A stretch of 64,000 bases of DNA from Gnetum montanum. Taxonomy: Eukaryota > Streptophyta > Gnetopsida > Gnetales > Gnetaceae. The notes beneath the pieces were generated by a model that did no database searches, was not told the DNA's origin, and saw nothing but the letters and a program-made list of their open reading frames with translations. Position numbers and translations under genes: made by a program. Position 1 is the stretch's first letter. Each line of letters starts with the position of its first letter. The DNA is taken from contig MNCI01026340.1 of assembly GCA_015680685.1 (NCBI GenBank), positions 128,322 to 192,321 on the forward strand, read 5' to 3'. Of the stretch, positions 55,903-64,000 are shown one piece after another.

Positions 55903-57799
55903 CCTACATAGCCTTATGATGTAGTTCATAAGGAATTAGGGCTATATAGTTTTAAAGGAGATAACAATAATGGTTAAGTTAGCATTGAAACTAAAATGAT
56001 CTCCATACTTCTCTAGCCTTTTTTTTGAATGAAATTAGTCTTTGAACCATTAACAAGGAAGAAGATAAAAAAAACTAAGTACACCCCAAGACATATAGCC
56101 AATATGATAAACTCTTTCCTTGTAAAACCTAGGTGATAGGTTCAATTCTAGTGGGCTATACTAAGTTATCTACCAACAAAATTATTAAAGGAATTTTAAC
56201 TAGTCCAAAAAATTTAGAGGGTTTTAATGAACATTAAAAAAATTTTAATTTTACTTTTAGATAATTTAGAAGAATTATATAAGAATATAACAATGTTTCA
56301 AATGTGACTTGAACTAAAAACCTCTTATCTTCTTGAAGAGACTTAATTCTTTAATCTTCTTAACTCAAGGATTATAAATCTTTTTCCTTTTATGTCATGA
56401 CTTAAGTGGATGCACAAAAATGTCAAGGTTACTCTAATATCAATTTGGTAAGACTCTTAATTTACAAGTTCCAAGTTAAAGATTCGATTTCAGGGACCAA
56501 TGTTGAGTTGACATATTCTAATTTGACTATATGTCTTAGGGGTAAATATTATTTTAGAAAAGGCATTTCAAGTTATAATAGTCTCCCTAATACTAATTTG
56601 GTATAAGACCATACCATAATTCTAAAATTTCAAAATAATTGTTAAGATAATTAAACAATGAAAAAAAAGAAAATGTTATCTTTATTACTTGGTTAAATTA
56701 TGTGGCTTGTGATTGTAAGTTCCAAGTTTAATTCCAAGGACAATGATAAATTGAATTTATATTCTAGTAAAGTTGTATGATGCTTTGATTATTATTTGGT
56801 ATGTCATGACCTTGTAGTCAATTCAGATTATAGTCATAGAGAGTAATCAAAGAAAGGTGAAACTATAACAAGATAATGGCTCAATAATTTCAAAAATGCT
56901 TTTTTAAGATTTCATCCTTATAATCAATCCTAAAAAATATCATCTCTAAGGTAAGAAAAGGATCAAACCTTTTCCTCTTTTATAAGTACCCTCTTAACTT
57001 TTCACTTTCTACTAAAGGCTTTTATAAATAAAAGGAAATAATGATGTATTTCTAGGTTTGAACTTAGGACTTGCGAATAGAGAGAACACTTTCAAATATC
57101 ATATCAAAAGATAAAATTTATATTTTAAAAGGTTGCATATGATCAAGGATTTATGAAATTCATATCTAATTTGAGCCATTAGTTATCTGTATTAGTTTTA
57201 TATAAACCTTCCCACTCTTTGGGAAGGGAGGGGGAAATGTCGAAACCTTAAATAATTAAAACATAGGTATATCCCAAGATTTATAGAGGTTTATAACTCA
57301 GTGCCTCATAGTAGAATTAAACCTATGACCTAGGATTGCTAGGCCAAGACCCATACCACTAGGCTAACTTTGATTATTTATCTTAACATATGATCATAGC
57401 ATTAGATGAGGAGTTTAAATTTGTCTATCAAGCAACACAAGGTTGAAGTAATAGCAGCAATGATTATAGTAGTCATAGCATGTCTAGGTGTACATTGATT
57501 TGGAATATTCATCTAATGGATTATTTCAAGATTATTTTCTTTGCTTCCTTCTCTAGTTTGATTTTGATAGGTTGCAAAGTATGAGAGGATTTTTAAAATA
57601 ATTTTTGCATGGCATAAAGAAACTAGATTTTGAGCACAAGTAGGAAATTTTGTACAAAAATTTTTCTTTATTAATTTAAGAGCTTTAGTAGATAAAATTA
57701 TATGAGCTTTTGTTGTAAAAATAAATTTGAATGTATTTCTAGTTTCAATTGTTAATACTATTGTGATTTTACTTCTAGACCTAGTTGTAGCAACCAAAA
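55903..57799. repeat. Region with several SINE-like, tRNA-derived fragments; no protein gene
   Basis: Besides the clearest unit at 57235-57371, related pieces are seen at about 56440-56560 (GATTCGATTTC then GTTGAGTTGACATAT and TATGTCTTAGGGGT) and 56690-56790 (AAGTTTAATTCCAAGGACAATGA). A tail-like TATGTCTTGGGGTGTACTT (read on the - strand) lies near 56075-56095, next to GGTTCAATTCT at 56139-56149. The rest is AT-rich. Confidence 0.4.
57235..57371 (-). mobile_element. tRNA-derived SINE
   Basis: On the - strand an A box TAGCCTAGTGG (57356-57366) is followed 31 bases later by a B box-like AGGTTTAATTCT (57313-57324), as in RNA polymerase III promoters of plant SINEs. A short body ending TCTTGGGATATACCTATG and an AT-rich tail follow. 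Limits are approximate. Confidence 0.6.
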
Positions 57800-58879
57800 A
57801 TGTCGAAGGCTAGAACAGGACTTCGAGAGGTTAGTGGTCATATAGCCTTGACCTCGCTTCCACATGAGGGCCTACTGGGAATGAAGGTAGGGTGCTCAGG
57901 ACAATCTTGTTAATTGAACTATGACTTATAGGTGTTATTATGAAACAAGTGTTAAGGTGTTAATATAGTGTCTGTGGTGCCCATGAGTGTGAGTGTAGCG
58001 GGTGTTTTAGGTGTGAAAACAAGTGTGTGAACACGCGAGTATGTGCTAAAATGATGACAAATGTGAATGAAATGCCAAAATATAGGGAAAATGAGAAAAA
58101 TGCACAAAATGTGAGCAAGAGAGAAAGGCACCACCCCAAATAGGGGGAGCATAGTCAATTGAAAAGACAAGTTTAGGAGGTACACAGTGCACAAACAAGC
58201 ATAGTAGGTAGCATAGTCACAGTCTCAGAGTATCTAGCTATGGAAACTAATGTCTGCCATGAAGTCTAAGCCTTCCAAGTTGGTTGTCATGGTATCCTCT
58301 AGGCTATGATGGTCAACAGTGTATTGGATGATGTACAATGGTGTTGTGGTATCCCAAAGTTCACCAAAATGTCAAGTGTGCTCAGGTGCAAGGGTGCTCA
58401 GAATGCAAGTTTACTCATTGATTGCTTCCAAATGTCAACCCCTAATATGTGAAGCACTGGGGTATTTATAGGGTTATGGTTAGTGTGAATCATAGATTGG
58501 GCACCATGTGGTAAAGGGGTAGCTAGGACTATGCTCACCCCAACTACACTGCCATTGAAGCAAGATGGTATTCTACTAGTGTGCTCCAATGGACCCTGTG
58601 AGACTACCAAAGTATGACTATGCTATCAAGATTGCATGCGCAAGTGCCAAATAGACTGCAATGTACCTAAAAACAATGCAAAATAGTGTAGTTTTAGAGA
58701 CTACACTTCAAAGCTATGTTGCCCACTCTCTCGAGTGGTTTCAAGCATAGGTACAATTTGAGGGCAAATAATGAGTGCAAAGGAGATAGAACTTCCTTAT
58801 CTTGCTTACTAAAGGAATGTTGAAGCTAAGATGTAGGCTAATGCTAAGTTTTGGAGGCTCTTGAAGGTAGTTTCAGCAA
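57800..58879. other. Unassigned DNA; no gene seen
   Basis: Slightly less AT-rich than its left neighbour. Only short ORFs. It contains an inverted repeat AGTGTAGT ... ACTACACT near 58684-58706 in a style similar to the array that follows. Confidence 0.4.
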
Positions 58880-59400
58880 ACTACACTGACTATGTGCTAG
58901 AGCATAGCCCTAGGAGTTGGGAAAATATTGCCAAAAAATGATGCTCATTGCAAGCTATGCTCTAGAGTGTAGTCTTGGAGGTGGGAGTGTAGCCCTAACA
59001 CTTGGAAAAAACTAACAAAGATGATGTGCTCATGCGAACTATGCTAACTACGCTCTAGAGCATAGTAGAGAGCATAGTCTTAGGAGTTAGAAAATTTTTC
59101 AAACTATTTCTTCCATGTCAACAAGCTTGATAGCCTCTACCTGGACACTTAGGCAAATTTGTAAAATTGTTCATTCCAAGGTTGACTATGCTGACTACAC
59201 TCTAGAGCATAGTCCCAAGAGGGTGAGCATAGTAAGGACACTTAGAAGAATTTGTAGCTACTATTGACACTTAGAAAAATATTGCAAATCTAGATTGTTA
59301 GTGTCAACTATGCTAACTATGCTCTAGAGCATAATTCCAACAGTGGGAGTGCAGTCTCAACACTTAGAGAAAATTTGTCAAGTTTTAACACTTATCCAAA
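58880..59400. repeat. Irregular array of CTATGCTCTAGAGCATAG palindromes
   Basis: Five cores centred near 58899, 58963, 59056, 59203 and 59326, spaced 64-147 bases. The consensus CTATGCTCTAGAGCATAG is a perfect 18-bp palindrome; copies differ by one to four bases. Flanks share GACTATGCTGACTAC before and AGGAGTTGG or GTGGGAGTGTAG after each core. No ORF. Confidence 0.6.
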
Positions 59401-60913
59401 TTTGTAGTTAAGACCTGGGAGCCCAAATTTGGTGGTGTTTTATTGGCTCCTCTTTGTTAATGTTTAGAAGAGTGGCTTGAGAGACATTAATAGGGAATAC
59501 AAAACACCATAGCATGCCCGACACTAACATCGCTCATCAATACCTAACCAAATGTTGCTTCGTTGTGTTCAAGAATGCTAAGGGTAGTGGTAGGTTGTAG
59601 GAAAAGGGTGTAAGAATTCTGCTAAGGAAAGGATGTAGGGAATGTGATAGGGAATAACAAGGGATGAAAATGCGAATGGTGTGAAACTACAAGGTGTGGC
59701 ACCAAGGATGGCTTGTCACCAAAAGAATGACCTCTAGTTGGAATACTTGTAAGAGAGTTAGTACACATGACACTAGAATGTCTTGCCCCTAAAGTTGTGA
59801 CCTCTCATTAGAGTGCTTATCAGAAGGTTGATGCATATTTAGGGTTGGACCAATTACAAAATTGGAACTTTGCTAACTTTTCTTGGGGACATGTTTTGCC
59901 CCATTCTTTTGCTTTGCTTTTTCTTTTGTGTTTTTTGATTTCTTAACTGTGAGGTAAACCTGCTTTGGGTTCTGCACATTGCAAGATGCTAGATGTAGGT
60001 TGCTTTTCATTAGGTGGGTTGTGTGCCACCTAATAGGCTTTAGTGCAACCATGTTGCATCTATAGGACAAGTGTTTCATCCCTAGGATGAGTTGTGTTAC
60101 ATCTACTTAGGCTTTGACTAGCCCATAGAGGCTTCCCATGGGACAAGGTGCATTATGTCCACTATGGATTCTATGGTTGATGTAAAGAGAATACTGTATG
60201 CATTGGAGGAGTTTGCAAGCTCAATGATATAGGGGGAAAGCAAGTAAATGCAAGGTAAAAAGGGTGAATGCAAGTAGGCTATAGCAGGGTAATAGAGATG
60301 TGCACTCTTAAGTGGTTTAGCTAGCCTGATCATGCATATTGGAGCAATGTGATGTCTTGCCAGTATGATGAGATGTGTCTCTACATGACCACTTTGGGCT
60401 TTGTCCTACAAACACAACATAGAGAAGACAAGAAAACAACCACACAACATGAGATGAGAGTAAACTGTTGGATGCGAGTATGTTGTAAATGCTGCAACAA
60501 CTAGACCAGTTGTAAGATCTTGAAGAGCTAGTGAGGGCACTAGGGTGATGACGTTGTGACTACTCCAAATAGTTGTGCTAAAAATGAGGGCTTAGAGGAC
60601 CAATAAAATGCCCAAGGTTAGTAATGGTGCCAGTGTGACCTAGAGCTAGTAATGCTAAAGATCGTCGTAGGAGCCCTGAAGGACTGTGGCAAGAGCTCTG
60701 GAAGGTCAACAAAATGCCCAAGGGTAACTCTAGAAGATCAGGAAAATGCCAAGGGGTGGTAACATTACAAAGGTTCCAGAGGCCTCTCTTGATGACGTGA
60801 ACTCCATTTTGAAACTGTAGTGCCCCACCCCACCCATGAGATATGGACAAATGATAAAGAGTTGGAAGTATTCATGCTTGCTTATCCACAAAACTATGTG
60901 TCTTGGCCTACAA
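59401..60913. other. Unassigned DNA; no gene seen
   Basis: Only short ORFs on both strands and no family recognised. It lies between two repeat arrays of the kinds seen near the Tat-like remnants, so it may be Tat-like untranslated DNA. Confidence 0.35.
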
Positions 60914-61335
60914 ACCTAGTTTAAGGTCTTGGTAGACCATATGTTGTGCTAGTTTAAGTTCCTAGCAGACTGTGAACCCAATTTAAGGTCATAGCATACC
61001 ATGATATGCTAGTTTATAGTCCTAGTAGACTACTGTGTACTAGTTTAATGTCATGGCAGATGGTGGAAGCTATGCCAGTTTAATGTCATGATGCAAGGAT
61101 GAGCTATGCTAGTTTAAGCATCATGGCAAATGAATGCTATGGATGCTAGTTTTAGCATCATGGTGGTCAAATTCTGTGGATGCTAGTTTTAGAGTCGTGG
61201 CCCAAGGATGGTCTATGCTAGTTTATAGTCATAGTGAATTTTTTGTGCTAGTTTATATTCACAGCAGACTTTCTATGCTAGTTTATAGTTGTAGCAAACT
61301 ATCTATGCTAGTTTATAGTCATAGCAGACTTTCTC
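60914..61335. repeat. 13-unit array of a 30-37-bp motif (CTATGCTAGTTTATAGTCATAGCAGAC)-like
   Basis: GCTAGTTT or close variants start near 60916, 60949, 60984, 61009, 61040, 61074, 61109, 61144, 61180, 61217, 61247, 61277 and 61307. Between them are variants of ATAGTCATAGCAGACT or AAGGTCATGGCAGA. The last four units are the most regular (30 bp). The motif family recurs near 11865-11960 and 21843-21950. Confidence 0.75.
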
Positions 61336-61682
61336 TTACCTTTCTTTGTTATTGATGTAGTGCTGCGTACAAAGCGTAGTATGGCTTCAAGTATCAATGG
61401 TTTACCAAATTAGCAAATTCATTGCCATCATGGTCAACAAGCCTAAATTCTTTGTTGTCATAGGCCTTCACAACTAGCAAAGGTCCTTCCTGTTGGCACA
61501 TTTTGGCCATTCAATGGAACAAGATTTATAAGGTTATGGTGATTTTTGAAAAATTTAAAAGAGATTGTTGAGATTTTTTTTCTTCACCTTGAAGTCTACC
61601 ATGTCGATTAAGACAAGATTTTGCTAATTGGTTCACATCCACAAAGGCATGGTTGAATGTCCCAAAATCTTAGAGGCCTTGT
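61336..61682. other. Spacer between array and PPR fragment
   Basis: No gene recognised. It could include further decayed downstream PPR sequence on the - strand, but no motif is readable. Confidence 0.3.
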
Positions 61683-61840
61683 TCAACTTGCATCCTTGAA
61701 CCAACCAATACATAAAATTTCTAGAGCCTCCTTCCAAGGACCATGTTGCCCATATGCAAAAATCATACCATTCCATGGGATTTCATCCCTTGTTGGCATT
61801 CGAACAAAAATGAGCCTAGAATCATGAACACTACCAAAAC
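61683..61840 (-). pseudogene. Pentatricopeptide repeat (PPR) protein fragment
   Basis: On the - strand one frame reads GSVHDSRLIFVRMPTRDE, then PWNGMIFAYGQHGP and WKEALEIL, ending at a TGA (61683-61685). This fits about one and a half PPR repeats of the plant PLS type (pattern: A-x-x-x-F-D-x-M-P-x-R-D-x-x-S-W-N-x-M-I-x-x-Y-x-x-H-G). PPR proteins bind organelle RNA. Only about 50 residues remain, with no other repeats readable on either side, so it is a gene fragment rather than a functional gene. Confidence 0.65.
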
Positions 61841-61977
61841 CTTAACTTATCCAGGCACATACATTGGTGCTAAAATCCAAAATTTAAATCTTTCTACCAC
61901 AAGATAGGAATACCGGCACACTATTCTCCAATGCCTTAAATAAAACACTGCAAATTCCTTGGGCACAGTGATCAGCC

Positions 61978-62130
61978 ATGGTGGCCATCGGTATCGATTT
62001 GGGTACAACAAAGTCTTCGTATGCAACGACACTACCACTAACATCATTTTCAGCGAACAAGACAAATAGAGCTATCTAGCTTGCATTCTTTCCATTTTCA
62101 TCTTGCTTAATTTTCCTGATTGACGGCTAG
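61978..62130 (+). pseudogene. HSP70 N-terminal fragment
   Basis: From ATG 61978 the frame reads MVAIGIDLGTTKSSYATT. GIDLGTT is the phosphate-binding motif at the start of every HSP70 ATPase domain. After about 20 codons the similarity moves to the next frame: NIIFSEQDK, stop, SYLA, in the place of the conserved I-I-x-N-E-Q-G-N-R-T-T-P-S-Y-x-A. No further HSP70 sequence is readable. HSP70 is an ATP-driven chaperone of about 650 residues; this 50-residue remnant with a frameshift and a stop is a pseudogene or a captured exon. It lies 140 bases from a PPR fragment on the other strand. Confidence 0.6.
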
Positions 62131-63260
62131 AGGTGTGTGAGGTACTTCCTCGATCCAGTCTTACCGACGAAGGTTCATTGGGTTCAGTCTGGTAGATGTC
62201 ATGTCCAGACCTACGAGTGAATATATCCTAACCGCAAATGTCTATGGCAGCCCTCACAGGAAGCGGTTACAATCATTCACTCGAGACTGAGCAACACCGC
62301 TTGGAGCTCATCCGTCAGGAATAAACATTGGTGCGATGTTGCAAGGATGAGATTGAAGGATGCCAAGAAGAATCCTGGATGCAGTTGGGCATTTCCAAGG
62401 ATCCGCTCTCTAAGCCCTGACTTTTTCCGTCAGTTGCAGAAACTACCAAGTTTGGAGGGTTTTCGTTTTCAGGACCTGTCCCACGTTTGCTGTTGGACGT
62501 GTGCATGGAAACCAACATAGCAAGGTAGACACGAATAGTGTGGAGCGGAAGCAGAGCAACAGTAGCGCAATGGAGGCCGAGCGGTGGTGGAATGGTGGCC
62601 GTCGTGACCGTCGTCATGGATTGAATCGTGGAACGTGGCCCCTATGAGAGCAGAAGCCATACGAAACATCTACAGTGGCAATCACGTACAGGCTAGAAGA
62701 GAAGACCTCGGGCCAGTCCAAGGTAGAGCAGTGAGCAGCTGTGGCAGATTGCGCTCAGTTCTGGGTTAAAGTGCAACTCCGTCATGCGAGAGGCAGCTGA
62801 CGTGGACATGGAGAATAGGCAGAAAGAGCAGTAGCGGCAACAGCAAGGAATGTGAATGCATATGGGCAGAAAGAAGAAGGGTCCATCCAATGGCAGGAAC
62901 ACAAGGAGGCCAAGTGTCAGATGTATCTTATGAGTACGGAGAAAAACGTCACATTGGGAGTAAAAAGATTTTCTGAAGCCAGCCTTTGGGGTTCAAGGTG
63001 CTGCTCAGCAATGCCAAAAATGTTTCCAATCCGACCACTAGACCTATGAATGCGAAAATGAAAGGATTTACATGTCATGGCCCTCACGTTCCCAGCAGCT
63101 CTGAAACCCTCCACTGAAACCATCGGTTGTGGTAGAACCTCCTCTCACGGTGGCAGTTCACATATGTGTCTGTTTCTACGGGTTTCGCGTAGAAGAGGAA
63201 ATGAACCAGCTGATTATTCCCGTCATTCTTGCAACCGTTACTTATTATCCGAATAGCAAT
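62131..63260. other. GC-richer stretch, no gene recognised
   Basis: The base composition is visibly richer in G and C and in CpG than the rest of the window. Several medium ORFs lie on the - strand (62315-62617, 62469-62669, 62693-62902, 62917-63123), but none shows a family motif and they overlap each other. The sequence could be low-copy gene-flanking DNA related to the PPR or HSP70 remnants. Confidence 0.35.
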
Positions 63261-64000
63261 TTACCAGTATGTGGGTTCAGAAATAAATAAATAATAACAA
63301 AATGCAAAGAAGATGAAGATGGAATCGGCCCTGATATAACTGGGATTACATTCGGGGTGCCACAAATTAAAATGTGAGAGTACAATTCCACTTATGCATT
63401 CGGTTGTATACGCATACATATATCAAATCCATGGTTACTATCTCTATCACTACAAGGAAAATAAAATATTTTATGATTTAAAAAGGAAAAGACAGTTATG
63501 GAATATTTTTGTAACATCCTATAAAAGGAGACATTTGGCTAGGAATGGCTATTATTCCTATGGAAGTTGTAACTTCCTATGATAGTTACAACAATAATAT
63601 TTATAATTAATTTTAATTTGGATTATCATGAAGACACTTGTTAATTGTAGACCTTTTTTATCTCTATGGTGGTTTCAACCATCCAAGATTTTTGTAACTT
63701 ACCTAACTTGTTGGGCAAGTAACCTCCTAACTTGTTGGGCAAGTAATCTCCTAATTGGTTGGCCAAGTTACTTGGGAGAGAAGTTAGGTAAGATATTTTT
63801 GAATATGTAACTTCCCTACCTATCTTTGAACCCTATAAAAAGGCTTCAAGGGTCAAGGAGAAGGTACATTGGGTCTCACACATCACACTTGGGATCTTGG
63901 AAGATTTGTAAAGAAGATTGCTTGTAAGATGGCTTGCTAAAGGAAAGATTTCAGCCTCTTTGTCATAGTTCTGTGAGTTATGTATTTTATTTTTTATTTT
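63261..64000 (+). promoter_or_regulatory. LTR-like promoter region at window edge
   Basis: TATA box CTATAAAAAGG at 63833-63843, preceded by three 24-bp direct repeats (63702-63725, 63726-63749, 63750-63773; first two differ at one base) and followed by a GC-balanced leader with AAGATTGCTTGTAAGATGG. The layout is that of the U3/R of an LTR retrotransposon or a gene promoter whose body lies to the right of the window. No terminal TG or partner was found. Confidence 0.4.

Noticed and set aside
58880-59400. CRISPR array
   Set aside because: Plant nuclear context, irregular spacing, and diverged palindromic units with homologous flanks instead of unique spacers. The 12.3-15.8 kb array was rejected for the same reasons.
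61978-62130. Functional HSP70 gene
   Set aside because: Only the first phosphate motif and a frame-shifted remnant follow; the remaining 600 residues are absent.
62315-63123. Overlapping - strand ORFs in the GC-richer patch as real genes
   Set aside because: Several frames overlap, as expected from fewer AT-rich stops. No conserved motif, start context or exon structure could be supported.

Overview
The window is nuclear DNA of a seed plant with a large, repeat-rich genome. It contains no convincing intact host gene. Almost everything recognisable is retrotransposon sequence at different stages of decay. Nested insertions, plant-type Ty3/gypsy lineages (Athila-like, Tat-like, chromovirus), an L1-type LINE with a DUF4283-like ORF1, tRNA-derived SINE-like units and stop codons dominated by TAG (CAG to TAG, as expected at methylated CHG sites) all point to a plant. 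A gymnosperm is possible but not proven. A 122-base N gap lies at 15899-16020.

Layout, left to right. 1-8840: an LTR element (C, + strand) whose coiled-coil ORF is split by a younger Athila-like element (A, 45-7322, - strand) with near-perfect 5-bp target duplications; A keeps gag and protease but has lost RT, RNase H and most of integrase. C ends in a 3' LTR at 8058-8840, which cuts into an older Tat-like pol (D, - strand, 8841-11612). 11613-22195: a short-motif spacer, a regular array of about 190-bp units with palindromic cores (about 12.29-15.76 kb), the gap, an AT-rich stretch, and a decayed multi-exon ORF on the + strand (17.93-21.56 kb) with small GT-AG introns. 22196-25460: Tat-like protease and gag, - strand. 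25460-30910: decayed leader or LTR-like and AT-rich DNA.

30923-37060 is a complete L1-type LINE on the - strand, bounded by a 12-bp target duplication. It carries ORF1, ORF2 (endonuclease, RT, zinc-binding end) and, unusually, a third long reading frame for a coiled-coil protein between ORF2 and the 3' end. A coiled-coil pseudogene (38.18-38.66 kb) and a chromovirus (F, - strand, about 39.65-45.14 kb, gag to chromodomain, iMet-type PBS) follow. The 5' LTR of F is interrupted by a structurally complete Athila-like element (B, 45140-55105, + strand, TSD gaaaa). B is of the same family as A and C and shows what A lost.

55.1-64.0 kb holds the probable rest of the F LTR, a MITE-like inverted repeat, a cluster of SINE-like units, two more palindrome or short-motif arrays, fragments of a PPR gene and an HSP70 gene, a GC-richer stretch with no gene I can name, and at the right edge a promoter-like region that may belong to another LTR element.

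Readable relationships: A inserted into C, C into D, and B into F. All coding regions are broken, so no element here is likely to be autonomous now. Elements A, B and C share LTR architecture, GATATC-type palindromes in U3, a CTATAAATAAG TATA box, and the same PPT block.
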